The notes below the pieces were generated by a model that saw only the letters and a list, made by a program, of their open reading frames with translations, was not told the origin of the DNA and did not search any database. Positions 25,658 through 35,123 of a stretch of 64,000 bases of DNA are shown piece by piece; positions within the stretch are counted from its first letter, which is position 1; every line of letters begins with the position of its first letter. The stretch is from Streptomyces sp. NBC_00461 (GTDB taxonomy: Bacteria > Actinomycetota > Actinomycetes > Streptomycetales > Streptomycetaceae), in NCBI RefSeq assembly GCF_036013935.1, contig NZ_CP107902.1, positions 9,891,001 to 9,955,000 of the forward strand, read 5' to 3'. A program made the translations under genes and the position numbers.

Positions 25658-26836
25658 ATGACCAGGATCCCGCACGACACGTCCGGCGAACCGAATCCCC
25701 TCCGCGCACTCTCCCTCGACAGCCTGCGATGTCGTACGAGCATGAAGTGGCGCACCTACCCGGCCGACGTGCTGCCCCTGTGGGTGGCCGAGATGGACGT
25801 ACCGCTCGCCGAACCCGTCGTCCGCGCGGTGACCGACGCGCTCGCGCTCGGGGACACCGGATACCCGGCGGGCACCGCCTACGCCGAGGCGCTCGCCGGG
25901 TTCGCCGAGAAGAGGTGGGGGTGGGACGGGCTCGCCGTGGAGCGCACGGCGATCGTGCCCGACGTCATGCTGGGTGTCGTCGAGATGCTCAAGCTGGTCA
26001 CCGCGCACGGGGATCCCGTGGTCGTGAACTCGCCGGTGTATCCGCCGTTCTACCAGTTCATCGAGCACATGGACCGGCAGGTCAGCCAGGCCCCGCTCGG
26101 CGCGGACCTGCGCCTCGACTTCGGCACGCTGGAGGACACCTTCCGGCAGGCGGTCGCCGGCGGACGCCGGGCCGCCTACCTGCTGTGCAGCCCGCACAAC
26201 CCGACCGGAACCGTGCACACCGCCGAGGAACTCGCCGCCGTGGCGGCCCTCGCCGACCGGTACGGGGTGCGCGTGGTGGCGGACGAGATCCATGCCCCGC
26301 TCACCGCCTCGGGCGTGGACTTCGTGCCGTACCTGAGTGTGCCCGGCGCGGAGAACGGGCTGTCCCTCATGTCCGCGTCGAAGGCGTGGAACCTGGCGGG
26401 GCTGAAAGCGGCCCTCGCCCTCGCGGGCCCCGCGGCCGCCGCCGACCTCTCCCGGCTGCCCGAGGAGGTCAGCCACGGCCCCAGCCACATCGGCGTCATT
26501 GCCCACACGGCCGCGCTGACCGACGGCACGGCCTGGCTGGACGCGCTGCTCGCGGGCCTCGACGACAACCGGCGGCTGCTCGCAGGCCTGCTCGCCGAAC
26601 ACCTCCCGGCGGTCGCCCACCGGCCGGGCGAGGCCACCTACCTGGCCTGGCTCGACTGCCGCGCCCTCGACCTCGGCGACGATCCCGCGGCCGTGTTCCT
26701 GGAGCGGGGGAGGGTGGCCGTGAACTCGGGAATTCCCTTCGGCACCGGCGGGGCGGGGCATGTACGCCTGAACCTGGCGACCTCGCCCGAGGTGATCACT
26801 GAAGGCGTACGGCGGATGGCAGCGGCACTCGACTGA
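25658..26836 (+). CDS. MalY/PatB-type PLP-dependent aminotransferase / cystathionine beta-lyase
   Basis: A 392-aa fold-type I PLP enzyme. MalY/PatB marks are the N-terminal [30 protein letters not shown], the substrate/PLP segment [22 protein letters not shown] (Asp for the pyridine nitrogen) and the Schiff-base Lys in [12 protein letters not shown] (near residue 239). The C-terminus has the Arg-containing [12 protein letters not shown]. Members cleave cystathionine or other C-S bonds. The ATG at 25658 is preceded by a GGAG within CCGGAGCCCCC. It is divergent from the methyltransferase gene. Confidence 0.9.
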   Translation: MTRIPHDTSGEPNPLRALSLDSLRCRTSMKWRTYPADVLPLWVAEMDVPLAEPVVRAVTDALALGDTGYPAGTAYAEALAGFAEKRWGWDGLAVERTAIVPDVMLGVVEMLKLVTAHGDPVVVNSPVYPPFYQFIEHMDRQVSQAPLGADLRLDFGTLEDTFRQAVAGGRRAAYLLCSPHNPTGTVHTAEELAAVAALADRYGVRVVADEIHAPLTASGVDFVPYLSVPGAENGLSLMSASKAWNLAGLKAALALAGPAAAADLSRLPEEVSHGPSHIGVIAHTAALTDGTAWLDALLAGLDDNRRLLAGLLAEHLPAVAHRPGEATYLAWLDCRALDLGDDPAAVFLERGRVAVNSGIPFGTGGAGHVRLNLATSPEVITEGVRRMAAALD

Positions 26837-26942
26837 ACCGGAGGCCGAGTGCACCTGGCGGCAGCGTGCACCAGGCGGCAGGGCGACCAGGCAGCAGACG
26901 GGGTGTCATGGACATGTGGCGGCGCCCTGTCATGATGACCCC

Positions 26943-27698
26943 ATGCGCGTGCTGATGCCGGTCCCCGACCACGACTTCGACGTCACCGAGGTGGCCGTGC
27001 CGTGGCGGCTGCTCACCGACGCCGGACACGAGGTCGTCTTCGCCACCGAGCATGCCGGAACCCGGCCCGCCGCCGATCCACGGCTGCTGACGGGGGTGCT
27101 CCTCGGGCAGCTCGGCGCGGAGGACGAACCCAGGAGGTTCTACGAACAGCTCGCCGCGGCACCGGAGTTCACCGCCACGGTCGCCTGGGCCGAGGTGGAC
27201 ATGACGGCGTACGACGGACTGCTGCTGCCGGGCGGACACGCACCCGGCATGCGGCAGTACCTCGGCTCGGCTCAGCTGCAGGCGCAGGTAGCCCGCTTCT
27301 GGGCACTGGGCCGGCCGGTCGGCGCGATCTGCCACGGAGTGCTGGTCCTGGCCCGGACCCAGGACCCCGGCACGGGCCGCAGCATTCTGGCCGGCCGGCG
27401 GACGACCTGCCTGCCCAAGTACATGGAGCGCACCGCCTACCTGACCACCGCCTGGCGCCTCGGCCGCTACTACCGGACCTACCCGGCATACGTGGAGGAC
27501 GAGGTGCGCGCCGCCCTCACGGACCCGGCCCGGTTCGAGCGTGGCCCCCGGGTACTTACCCGGCGCGGCACGGCGAGCGACGACACGCACGCCTTCGTCG
27601 TCCAGGACGGCACTCTTCTGTCGGCGCGCTGGCCGGGGGACGCGTACCTCTTCGCCCGCCGCTACCTTGAGCTCCTCGGGGCGTCGGCCGCTCCCTGA
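26943..27698 (+). CDS. DJ-1/PfpI-family protein
   Basis: A 251-aa protein with the flavodoxin-like DJ-1/PfpI fold: MRVLMPVPDHDFDVTEVAVP at the start, YDGLLLPGGHAPGMRQYLGS, and the nucleophile elbow GAICHGVLVLART with Cys near residue 130. The C-terminal third (YMERTAYLTTAWRLGRYYRTYP) is an extension seen in a larger, mostly actinobacterial subgroup. Relatives are glyoxalase III-like or amidase-like enzymes and chaperones; the specific activity is unknown. It lies 107 bp after the MalY-type gene and 52 bp before the PPOX gene, possibly as a short operon. Confidence 0.83.
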   Translation: MRVLMPVPDHDFDVTEVAVPWRLLTDAGHEVVFATEHAGTRPAADPRLLTGVLLGQLGAEDEPRRFYEQLAAAPEFTATVAWAEVDMTAYDGLLLPGGHAPGMRQYLGSAQLQAQVARFWALGRPVGAICHGVLVLARTQDPGTGRSILAGRRTTCLPKYMERTAYLTTAWRLGRYYRTYPAYVEDEVRAALTDPARFERGPRVLTRRGTASDDTHAFVVQDGTLLSARWPGDAYLFARRYLELLGASAAP

Positions 27699-27750
27699 GG
27701 GCGCCGCCGCACGGTCCCGGACTTCGCCGCACCTGCTTAGACTTCCCGGT

Positions 27751-28137
27751 ATGGACGACTCGTCGCTGGAGCGGCTCGGTGCGGGCAAGTACGTACTGAT
27801 CACCAGCTACCGTAAGAACGGCACGCCGGTCGCCACCCCGGTGTGGGTGGTGCGCGACGGCGACACCCTCGGTGTGTGGACGCCCGCCGACTCCTGGAAG
27901 GTGAAGCGGATCCGGGCCCGCGGCGACATCCTCGTCGGCCCCTGCGACCTGCGCGGCAACCCCACCGGCAGCCAGGTCCCCGCCACCGCGGAGATCGGTG
28001 ACGAGGCGACCGTCGCCCGCTACCGCGAACTCATCGCCCGCAAGTACGGAATCTCCGGCCGTCTGACCCTTCTCGGCAGCCGCCTGCGTCGGGGCCTGAA
28101 GGGCACCGTCGGTATCCGGGTCACGCTCAAGCCCTGA
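27751..28137 (+). CDS. PPOX-class F420-dependent oxidoreductase
   Basis: A 128-aa split-barrel flavin/deazaflavin-binding protein. Visible are KYVLITSYRKNGTPVATPVWVV (first strands), WKVKRIRARGDILVGPCDLRG and RYRELIARKYGI. The length and the WKVKRIR phosphate-contact region fit the F420-dependent group (TIGR03666-like) in actinobacteria. It may reduce biliverdin-like or quinone-like compounds, but no substrate is evident. A strong hairpin follows its stop. Confidence 0.82.
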   Translation: MDDSSLERLGAGKYVLITSYRKNGTPVATPVWVVRDGDTLGVWTPADSWKVKRIRARGDILVGPCDLRGNPTGSQVPATAEIGDEATVARYRELIARKYGISGRLTLLGSRLRRGLKGTVGIRVTLKP

Positions 28138-28145
28138 AACGCCGA

Positions 28146-28182
28146 CGGCCGCGCGGTCCTCCCGAGAGGAACCGCACGGCCG
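28146..28182. terminator. Bidirectional terminator hairpin
   Basis: An inverted repeat (GGCCGCGCGGTCCTC, then a CCGA loop, then GAGGAACCGCACGGCC) sits in the 65-bp gap between convergent genes. The stem is about 15 bp with one bulge and one mismatch. It can serve both the PPOX gene and the convergent hydrolase gene. Confidence 0.75.
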
Positions 28183-28202
28183 CCACCACGGCGCTTCCTG
28201 TC

Positions 28203-30989
28203 CTACGACGCGTCCAGCACCGTGCCGGTCAGCACCGTCTCGCCGGGCTGCGACCCGTCGTTGGTGCCGAGCAGCTGCAGGCGGACGGACTCGGCGGGCT
28301 CCGCCACCTGGTCCCCGATGGTGGGCAGCGTCAGCTCCGCGCTCAGCTCACCCGGGGGCACCTCGATGTACAGGTAGACGGCTGCCTGGGACAGCGGACG
28401 CTCCGGGTCCGGCTTCTCGCTCGCGACGGATTCGAGCCATTGCGGGTCCACGTCCTTCGTGGACAGCTCCGGACCGTCGGTGACCGGTACGACCAGGTAC
28501 ACCGGGCCGAGGTCCACGTCCGCGGCCTCCGACAGCGTCGCCTTCCACTTCAGGGGCTGCCCCTCGGTCACCCGGTCGGCGATCGGCGTGACCGAGAACG
28601 TGGGCATCGGGTCGTCGTTCTGCACGCTGACCCCGCCCCGGTCCGAGCCGATGACGGCGTTCTTCACGGCTTTGACGAATACGTTGTCGTCCACGTCGTC
28701 GGAGTAGCGCTTGTTGCCCTTCACCTGGATCGACACGTCGATGCCGTGGCCGCCGGGGTGCACCGTCACCAGGTGCGCCTTCGCCTCGCCGGTGACCGGA
28801 TCGACGACGTACACGCGGACCTGGCCGGTGCCGCGGCCGGACACCCGCACCGGCACCTGGTACATGCGGACGCCCGAGTCGCCCTCCTTGACCGTGGTGC
28901 GGCCGAGGTCCACGCGCGGCAGCGCGGCCTCCCGCACCGCCGGGGTGCCTGGGCGCCAGCCCCAGGCGTCCATCAGCCAGGCCTGCCCCTTGGCCGAACG
29001 CGGCGTCAGCTCAAGGGACTTGACGTGCTTCAGGTCGAGACCGGGCCGGGTGGCGGCGGTCAGCGGGACGCGGACCTCGCGGGCCCAGTAGGAGGCGGTC
29101 AGCGCGCTGCCAGGCAGTCCGTCGACACGGACGCGGCCGAGCGCGGCCCGCCTGCCGTGGGTGTCGGTGAGGGCCACGTCGAGCCGGGTGCCGGTGGAGT
29201 TGGGCGGCACGATCACCCGCAGGGCCAGGTCCTTGGCACCGTCCAGCGAAACCGGTGCGTCGGGCTGTACCCGCGCCGCCGATCCGGGCGCCGACCAGCT
29301 CAGCGCCACCGCGCGACGGCCGACCTCACGGGTTGTCTCCCACCCGGCGAAGTGCGGTGAGCCACCCTCGGTGTCGCGCCCGAGGCAGGCCACGTGCCGG
29401 TCCGGGTCCACGGCCGAGCACAGCCGTCCGCCCGCCACCGTGACCTTGCCGTCCGGCAGGAACCCGCCCCGGCGGTTCGCCCCGACCGCGTGCGTGAGCA
29501 CACGCGCGGGGTCGGCCGAGGGTGCGCGCCGGCCCGACCCGTCGAGCAGCGGACGCACCCGGTCGTCACCGGCGACGAACAGCCGGGCCGCCGCCGCGAT
29601 GTAGGTGCTGCCCGCCTGGTGCTGCTGGTTCGCGGTCAGCCGGGTGGCGGTGCCGGGTGAGCAGACCGGGTCCGGGTGCTCGGGGTCGTCGGAGAAGTCG
29701 TCCTGCGCGGGAGCCTGTGCCTGCCCGGGAGTCCACTGCGAGTTGAAGAAGTTGTGGTTGGCGCCGACCACGTACACCGCGCTGTGCAGCGCGGCACCGC
29801 GGCTGACCGAGCGGGTGCCGTCGACGTACACCTCGCCCTGCAGATCGGAGACGTCGCCGTCGCAGCCGGGCAGGATCGTCACCGACGCGACGTCCGCGAC
29901 CGGATTCTGGCCGAAGATCGTCGGTCCGATCAGAACGGTGCCGCGGATGTGCCAGCGCACCGGGCCGTGATATCCGTCCTGCGCCGCGGGCGGCGGGTAG
30001 AGGCTGTCCATCGCTGCACGGTTGACGCCCTCGCCGCCGCGCGAGTGGCCGACGAGGAGGACGCGTGAGAGGTCGGCCGCCGGTGCGTTGCGTACGACCG
30101 CGGGGGCCGAGCCGGGGTGCGCGGCCCAGTCGGCCCAGCGGGCCAGGTGCTGTCGCACCAGGGACGAGCGGGCCTGGGCGCCGGCGTCCTCGGCGCCGTC
30201 GTCCTGGGCGTTGATGCCGTTGGCGGAGATCGACACCGTCACATAGCCCTGGGACGCCAGGAGTTGCTGGTCGAGCAAGTAACCCCGGTAGCTCGGGATC
30301 GACTTGGTGCCCGCCGGGCAGGGCCAGGCCATGGAGTCGTCGTCACCGGAGTAGCAGGTGGCGTGGCGGCCGTGCAGGAACAGCGCGAGCGGCCGGTGGC
30401 CGGTGGCACCCTTCGGCGCGACCACCACGGCGCGCATCTCGACCGGCTCGGGGAAGCCGGGCAGCTTCACCGGGTCGAGGGCGTACTCACCGGTGGCCGT
30501 GCGGTACTGACCCGGCTTGCCGGGGTCGACGGAGTTCGCCGGGAGCCTGGCAGGCGGCTGCGCGGCGACCGCGTCACGCCGGGCGCGCGGGGCGAGCGTA
30601 CGGCCCGCGGCATCCAACTGCCGCCCTCCGGCCCGTACTTGAAGATCCTCAAGTCGCCCTGTTGCCCCTGCTGCCGTTCCCTGTTCGAGAGCGAGGCGGA
30701 AGGTGCGTCCGTCCTTGCCCGATGTCGGGTGACCGAGCAGCCGGTCGCCGGAATAGAAACCGACGCGTGCGTCCCCCATCGGCACGCGGGCGGTCGAGCG
30801 CCAGACGAGTTGTCGTGCGTCGTGCGTGCCGGTGATCCGCCAGCCGGGCGGGAGACCGCCGTCGCTGACGGCGGCTGCCGCAGAGGGTCTGGCGTCCGGC
30901 GGCGGTGCCGCCTGTGCCAGCCCTGGCGATCCCCCCGCCACCGCGAGTACCGCCGCAGCGGTGACCCATATTCGCCGGGCACGGAACAA
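28203..30989 (-). CDS. Large secreted alpha/beta hydrolase with C-terminal Calx-beta-like region
   Basis: A 928-aa protein. The best start is TTG at 30989, because AGGAGG lies six bases upstream and the next residues (LFRARRIWVTAAAVLAVAGG) make a signal peptide ending near AQAA. The hydrolase domain follows: LALFLHGRHATCYSG (oxyanion region), VTVSISANGIN, and the nucleophile elbow VGHSRGGEG (Ser near residue 315). A cysteine-containing ILPGCDGDVSDLQG and a VGANHNFFN segment (probable His) complete it. Residues from about 680 on are beta-rich with repeated acidic strands (KEGDSGVRMYQVPV, VTEGQPLKWKATLSEA, AEPAESVRLQL) resembling Calx-beta repeats. It is secreted, probably an esterase or related enzyme; its substrate is unknown. 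Confidence 0.85.
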   Translation of the reverse strand: MFRARRIWVTAAAVLAVAGGSPGLAQAAPPPDARPSAAAAVSDGGLPPGWRITGTHDARQLVWRSTARVPMGDARVGFYSGDRLLGHPTSGKDGRTFRLALEQGTAAGATGRLEDLQVRAGGRQLDAAGRTLAPRARRDAVAAQPPARLPANSVDPGKPGQYRTATGEYALDPVKLPGFPEPVEMRAVVVAPKGATGHRPLALFLHGRHATCYSGDDDSMAWPCPAGTKSIPSYRGYLLDQQLLASQGYVTVSISANGINAQDDGAEDAGAQARSSLVRQHLARWADWAAHPGSAPAVVRNAPAADLSRVLLVGHSRGGEGVNRAAMDSLYPPPAAQDGYHGPVRWHIRGTVLIGPTIFGQNPVADVASVTILPGCDGDVSDLQGEVYVDGTRSVSRGAALHSAVYVVGANHNFFNSQWTPGQAQAPAQDDFSDDPEHPDPVCSPGTATRLTANQQHQAGSTYIAAAARLFVAGDDRVRPLLDGSGRRAPSADPARVLTHAVGANRRGGFLPDGKVTVAGGRLCSAVDPDRHVACLGRDTEGGSPHFAGWETTREVGRRAVALSWSAPGSAARVQPDAPVSLDGAKDLALRVIVPPNSTGTRLDVALTDTHGRRAALGRVRVDGLPGSALTASYWAREVRVPLTAATRPGLDLKHVKSLELTPRSAKGQAWLMDAWGWRPGTPAVREAALPRVDLGRTTVKEGDSGVRMYQVPVRVSGRGTGQVRVYVVDPVTGEAKAHLVTVHPGGHGIDVSIQVKGNKRYSDDVDDNVFVKAVKNAVIGSDRGGVSVQNDDPMPTFSVTPIADRVTEGQPLKWKATLSEAADVDLGPVYLVVPVTDGPELSTKDVDPQWLESVASEKPDPERPLSQAAVYLYIEVPPGELSAELTLPTIGDQVAEPAESVRLQLLGTNDGSQPGETVLTGTVLDAS

Positions 30990-31176
30990 GGTTGCCCTCC
31001 TCAAGTCCGATGTGCGGGCACCCCGTTGGTCGGCGGGGGGCCTCTCGTGTTCCGGAGGACGACTCGGGGTGTCTGTGGGTTGTCTGTGCCAGGAGATTCG
31101 GGTGGGGCCTCGCGGTGCCATCAGGCCAACCGGGGAAGGAGGCATGGGCCCCGGGCTTTCGGGACAGGACCCCTCA

Positions 31177-32523
31177 ATGAGCCGAACTCCGTTGCGCGCC
31201 GCCATCGTCGGGACCGGCAGCCGTGCCCAGACCTTCACCCGTGGCCTCGCCGCCCGCCCGGGCCATCTGGTGGCCGCCCTGTGCGATCCGAGCCCGACGC
31301 GGATGGCCTTCCACAACCGGGTGCTGGCCGCCGCCGGTGAACCCGCCGCCACCGAGTGGGAACCGGACCGCTTCACCGACATGCTCGCCAAGGAGGACAT
31401 CGACGAGGTCGTCGTCACGACCGTCGACGCGGCACACGACCGCTACATCGTGCCGGCACTGCGGGCGGGCTGCCGCGTCGTCACCGAGAAGCCCATGACC
31501 GTCGACGCGGACCGCTGCGCGCGCATCCTCGAAACGGTCGAGGCCACCGGGAACTCCCTCACCGTCGCCTTCAACTACCGCTTCAACCCGGTGCACGAGA
31601 CGGTGCGCGCGCTGCTCGCGGACGGCGCCGTCGGCGAGATCCTGTCCGTGCACTTCGAGTGGCTCCTCGACACCCGCCACGGCGCCGACTACTTCCGCCG
31701 CTGGCACCGCGAGAAGCGGCACAGCGGTGGTCTCATGGTGCACAAGTCGAGCCACCACTTCGATCTGGTCAACTGGTGGCTCGCCGACGAGCCGCACGAG
31801 GTCTTCGGCTACGGACGGCTCGGCTTCTACGGTGCCGAGGCGGGCGAACGCCATGGCCTGCGCCGGGACTACGACCGCGCCCACGGGGCGGCCCCCGCCG
31901 ACGGCGACCCCTTCGCCCTGGACCTCACCGCCAACGACACCCTCCGTTCCCTCTATCTGGACGCCGAGCAGGACGACGGATACCTCCGAGACCGCAACGT
32001 CTTCGGCGGCCCGGTCACCATCGAGGACGACATGGCGCTCCTCGTCCGCTACGCACGCGGGGCCACGATGACCTACCACCTCACCGCCTACTCCCCGTGG
32101 GAGGGCTACCGGGTCATGTTCAACGGCAGCGCCGGCCGCCTGGAGTTGGAGGTCGAGGAGAGCCGCTGGGCCCAGCCCCGCACCCCGGTCGCATCGGACA
32201 GCGGCGCACTGCACGGAGGCACGGCCGCGGAGCATGCGGGAGGCGCACGACTCACCCTTCGCCCGCTGTGGCGGCCTCCGCTCGACATCCCGCTCGACAC
32301 CGCGCACGAGGCCCACGGCGGGGGAGACCCGCGCATGCTCGACGCCCTGTTCGGCCCCGTGGACACCGGCATGCCGACGGCTCCGGAGAAGCCGGCCCAC
32401 CCCACGGCCACGGAACGGGACGGCGCCCTCGCCCTGGCCGTGGGAGTCGCGGCCAACAGGTGCTTCGAGACGGGGCGGCCGGTGGCCGTGCGGGATCTGA
32501 TACCTGGGCTGTGGGGGCGATGA
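31177..32523 (+). CDS. Gfo/Idh/MocA-family oxidoreductase
   Basis: A 448-aa protein with a Rossmann motif AAIVGTGSRAQTF (residues 8-20), ALCDPSPTRMAF, a conserved TEKPMTVDADRC (the EKP motif with catalytic Lys) and a C-terminal sugar-binding domain including GGLMVHKSSHHFDLVNWW. It is longer than most relatives because of an insertion around residues 225-265. The ATG at 31177 is divergent from the secreted hydrolase gene with 187 bp between starts. The substrate is probably a sugar or cyclitol, not identified. There is no clear operon partner. Confidence 0.87.
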   Translation: MSRTPLRAAIVGTGSRAQTFTRGLAARPGHLVAALCDPSPTRMAFHNRVLAAAGEPAATEWEPDRFTDMLAKEDIDEVVVTTVDAAHDRYIVPALRAGCRVVTEKPMTVDADRCARILETVEATGNSLTVAFNYRFNPVHETVRALLADGAVGEILSVHFEWLLDTRHGADYFRRWHREKRHSGGLMVHKSSHHFDLVNWWLADEPHEVFGYGRLGFYGAEAGERHGLRRDYDRAHGAAPADGDPFALDLTANDTLRSLYLDAEQDDGYLRDRNVFGGPVTIEDDMALLVRYARGATMTYHLTAYSPWEGYRVMFNGSAGRLELEVEESRWAQPRTPVASDSGALHGGTAAEHAGGARLTLRPLWRPPLDIPLDTAHEAHGGGDPRMLDALFGPVDTGMPTAPEKPAHPTATERDGALALAVGVAANRCFETGRPVAVRDLIPGLWGR

Positions 32524-32597
32524 GGGGTGCCGGTGCGAGCCGTGCCATCGGCCGCAGACGAGCGTTCAGGTTCGGATGGGACTCGGTCGCTCCGTGC

Positions 32598-33500
32598 CTA
32601 CATCGAACCGTCTCTCAGGACACGATCGAGTGCCGCCCGGCCTGCGGGGCCCCATGTCGGCTTGCCACCAGGCAGGCCCCGGTCTCCGTTCTGGCCCATC
32701 AGCATGAGGAACAGGCTTTTCATGGCGGCCAACCCGCGGGCGCGCCGGATCGTCCCCTCGTCTGCCTGCGCGTATGCCTCGAAGAAGGGTGAGGCGGCGT
32801 CGGCGGGAAGGAGGAGCCATGCGGCCGCGAGGTCCCACGCCGGATCGCCGGCGAACATGGCGTCGAAGTCGATCACCCCCGACAGCGTCCCGTCCGAGAC
32901 GACGACGTTCGCGGGATGAAGATCGCCGTGCACCCAGAGCGGCGGTCCCTCCCACTCGGGCGCCGCGACGGCGTCGTCCCAGACGGCCCGGACATCGTCG
33001 GCGAGGTCGTCGGGGACGACGGCATGGAAGAAGTGGTCGAAGCCGTCCGTGCACTTCTTGGGGTGGTCGCCGCGGTCCTCCATGATCGGCGCGTCTTCGG
33101 GTGCCTCCGCATGGAGTGCGGTGAGGAAGCCCGCCAGAGTGTCGGCCGCGTGGTCGCCGCGGCTGATGGAGGTGTGGTCCAGCGGCTCGCCGGGGACCCA
33201 CGTCATGACGGCCCAGGGCTTCGGGAAGCGCGCAGACGGTTCCCCGATCCGTACGGGGTTGGGGACCGGAAGCGGCAGGCGCGGGGCCAGGACGGGCAGC
33301 CACCGGCACTCCTTGCGCAGGAGATCCGGGGCACCTTGTGGACGCGGCATGCGCACGGCCAACTCGTCCCCAAGGCGCCACATTTGGTTGCCCCACCCAC
33401 CCGCCACCTCACGGATGGCCAGCCCTGCGAGGTCCGGATGCTGCTCCTGCAGCAGGTCATGGACCAGGTCTTCGGTGATCTCGATCTCGGAGTCGGTCAT
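32598..33500 (-). CDS. Aminoglycoside/choline-kinase-like phosphotransferase (APH family)
   Basis: A 300-aa protein starting at ATG 33500. It carries the N-lobe LAVRMPRPQGAPDLLRKE, VMTWVPGEPL (hinge), the Brenner motif HGDLHPANVVV, and GVIDFDAMFAGDPAWDLA (DFD metal motif). This composition is typical of Streptomyces APH-fold proteins related to macrolide 2'-phosphotransferase-like and fructosamine-kinase-like enzymes. It is not a recognisable clinical resistance enzyme, and the substrate is unknown. The 32524-32597 gap to the convergent oxidoreductase has no gene. Confidence 0.85.
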   Translation of the reverse strand: MTDSEIEITEDLVHDLLQEQHPDLAGLAIREVAGGWGNQMWRLGDELAVRMPRPQGAPDLLRKECRWLPVLAPRLPLPVPNPVRIGEPSARFPKPWAVMTWVPGEPLDHTSISRGDHAADTLAGFLTALHAEAPEDAPIMEDRGDHPKKCTDGFDHFFHAVVPDDLADDVRAVWDDAVAAPEWEGPPLWVHGDLHPANVVVSDGTLSGVIDFDAMFAGDPAWDLAAAWLLLPADAASPFFEAYAQADEGTIRRARGLAAMKSLFLMLMGQNGDRGLPGGKPTWGPAGRAALDRVLRDGSM

Positions 33501-33552
33501 GCGAAGCCAGGCTACTGGAGCCCGCCGCCGGTCCGACTCCGGCTCCGCTCGT

Positions 33553-33714
33553 GATCTCGCACAGGTCGACCACGTGCAGGTCCACATCGTCTCCGAGCCG
33601 CCGCCTCGCCAGTGTCAGCAACCCGGCGCCGGCGTCCAGGATCCGACGGCCAGTCACGTCTCCGGCGAGGGCCAACATCGCGGGCCGCTCGTAGTTGCTG
33701 CGACAGTTCTGCGA
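33553..33714 (-). pseudogene. Remnant of a class I SAM-dependent methyltransferase
   Basis: The minus-strand frame NCRSNYERPAMLALAGDVTG leads into RRILDAGAG, an N-terminal motif I of a class I methyltransferase. It then jumps to LTLARRRLGDDVDLHVVDLCE, which looks like the end of such a protein. The middle 150 or so residues are missing. There is no plausible ribosome binding site. The rest of the 33501-33841 gap holds nothing else that I can support. Confidence 0.55.
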
Positions 33715-33841
33715 CCGATGGGAGCCGAACGGTCCGGGTGTGAGGCAATGGCAGGAGCGCGCTACCGCGACAGCGGACTGGCACGAGTAGCCGTTATGCA
33801 GGCTCGGTAGAGCCGGCTCGGGCCTGTATGCGACCCGCCGC

Positions 33842-34228
33842 TCAGGACCAGGCGCGGAAGGGCTCGTCGATCAGCTGGAACACCGGCTCGCCGCGGACCG
33901 GGTCCTTGGCCGTGGACAGCCGGACCCGGTCACCGCTGTGGATGCCGATCAGCGGACCCATGACCCGGCCGCGCACCACGAACCCCTCGGCCATCTCGAC
34001 GAGCGACACATTGCGCGCGGCGGGGGTGTTGCGGTGCACGACCGTGGAGTGGCGGACCGTGCCCGTGCCCGCACTGCGCTCCGTCCGCAGCTCGCCGCCC
34101 TGGCAGACCGGACACAGCAGCCGGTGGTACGTGGCGGTGCCGCACCATGTGCAGCGCTGGAAGAGGACGGTGTCCGAAGCGGCTGTCATGGGTTCGAGGA
34201 CGCCTGCCGCGGAGCCGGCTGCCTGCAT
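33842..34228 (-). CDS. OB-fold / zinc-ribbon protein (DUF35-type)
   Basis: A 128-aa protein. A four-cysteine zinc ribbon (CTWCGTATYHRLLCPVC, C-x2-C-x9-C-x2-C) is followed by an OB-fold (TVRHSTVVHRNTPAARNVSL, FVVRGRVMGPLIGIHSGDRV). DUF35/OB proteins bind acyl-CoA or assist thiolases and benzylsuccinyl/steroid acyl-CoA enzymes. The ATG at 34228 is preferred because AGGAAA lies eight bases upstream; a later ATG at 34189 lacks one. A TetR-type palindrome lies exactly between the predicted -35 and -10 of its promoter. Confidence 0.8.
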   Translation of the reverse strand: MQAAGSAAGVLEPMTAASDTVLFQRCTWCGTATYHRLLCPVCQGGELRTERSAGTGTVRHSTVVHRNTPAARNVSLVEMAEGFVVRGRVMGPLIGIHSGDRVRLSTAKDPVRGEPVFQLIDEPFRAWS

Positions 34229-34349
34229 AGCAACGTTTCCTGAGTGGTGGTACACGCTGGTCAACTCCCTGCTCTCGGCCGGAATCCCACGTGCGCGGGT
34301 CAACCGTGCACGCACGTGCGCGGCTCACCGTGCCACCGTGCACGCCCAC

Positions 34350-34378
34350 AATGTATGGCACTCAGTGTCACGCGTAAA
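34350..34378 (-). promoter_or_regulatory. Candidate promoter with TetR operator in the spacer
   Basis: On the minus strand, TTTACG (34373-34378) and TACATT (34350-34355) are separated by 17 nt. The palindrome TGGCACTCAGTGTCA (34356-34370) lies within this spacer. Bound repressor would exclude RNA polymerase. It drives the OB-fold gene with a leader of about 120 nt. Confidence 0.6.
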
Positions 34379-34392
34379 GGCACTCCGTACCC

Positions 34393-35094
34393 TCAATTTC
34401 GTCCCAGCGCGGACTCGATCTCCTGGACGACCCGCCACAGAGGTGTGTCCCGGCGAGAGACGACGACCACCACGTCCTCGGGCTCCTCCGCGCCGTGGTG
34501 TGCGGGAGGCGTGCCGCCGAACGCCGCCCGGACGTACCCCAACGCGTGGTCCACAGCGGCGTCGGAGTCGCCCTTCCCGTCCGAACGCAACCAGGACCGC
34601 AGCGCGTTGTTGTGCGCCGCCACCACGGCGGCGGCGATCACGTCGGCCCGCAGGGTCCTGTCGCGGCCGGTGAAACGGGTACGCAGATACTCCGCGAGGG
34701 CACGCTCGTAACGCCACACCACGGACAGCTCGTACGCCCGCAGCCCCGGCACCTTCTTGGTGAGGCGGTAGCGCTGCACGGAGAACGTCGGGTTCTCGGC
34801 GTACATCCTCAGGACGAGACGGGCCGCGTCACAGACCCGGTGCACGGGCTCCTCCGCCTCACCGCTCTCGGCGAGGAAGGCCGTCATGTCGGCCAGGCAC
34901 CGCTCGTGGTCGGGGAAGACCACGTCCTCCTTCGAGGGGAAGTAACGGAAGAACGACCGCCGTCCCACACCGGCGAGCGCCACGATGTCGTCGACCGTCG
35001 TCTGCTCGTAGCCCCGCTCCAGGAACAGCTGGAACGCCGCCGCCACCAGGGCGTCCCGCATCGGTGGCTTCACGGCCGCCGCCTCCGTATTCAT
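34393..35094 (-). CDS. TetR-family transcriptional regulator
   Basis: A 233-aa repressor with an N-terminal HTH (residues 12-60: ALVAAAFQLFLERGYEQTTV, then GVGRRSFFRYFPSKEDV) and an all-helical ligand domain. The start is ATG 35094 (MNTEAAAVKPPMRD); longer frames lack support. Identical 11-bp cores GGCACTCAGTG occur upstream of this gene and in the promoter of the downstream OB-fold gene, so it probably represses itself and that gene and is induced by an acyl-CoA-type ligand. The ligand idea is inference from the OB-fold target. Confidence 0.88.
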   Translation of the reverse strand: MNTEAAAVKPPMRDALVAAAFQLFLERGYEQTTVDDIVALAGVGRRSFFRYFPSKEDVVFPDHERCLADMTAFLAESGEAEEPVHRVCDAARLVLRMYAENPTFSVQRYRLTKKVPGLRAYELSVVWRYERALAEYLRTRFTGRDRTLRADVIAAAVVAAHNNALRSWLRSDGKGDSDAAVDHALGYVRAAFGGTPPAHHGAEEPEDVVVVVSRRDTPLWRVVQEIESALGRN

Positions 35095-35123
35095 GGACGG
35101 AACGTAGCATCGGACCGCGCTGA

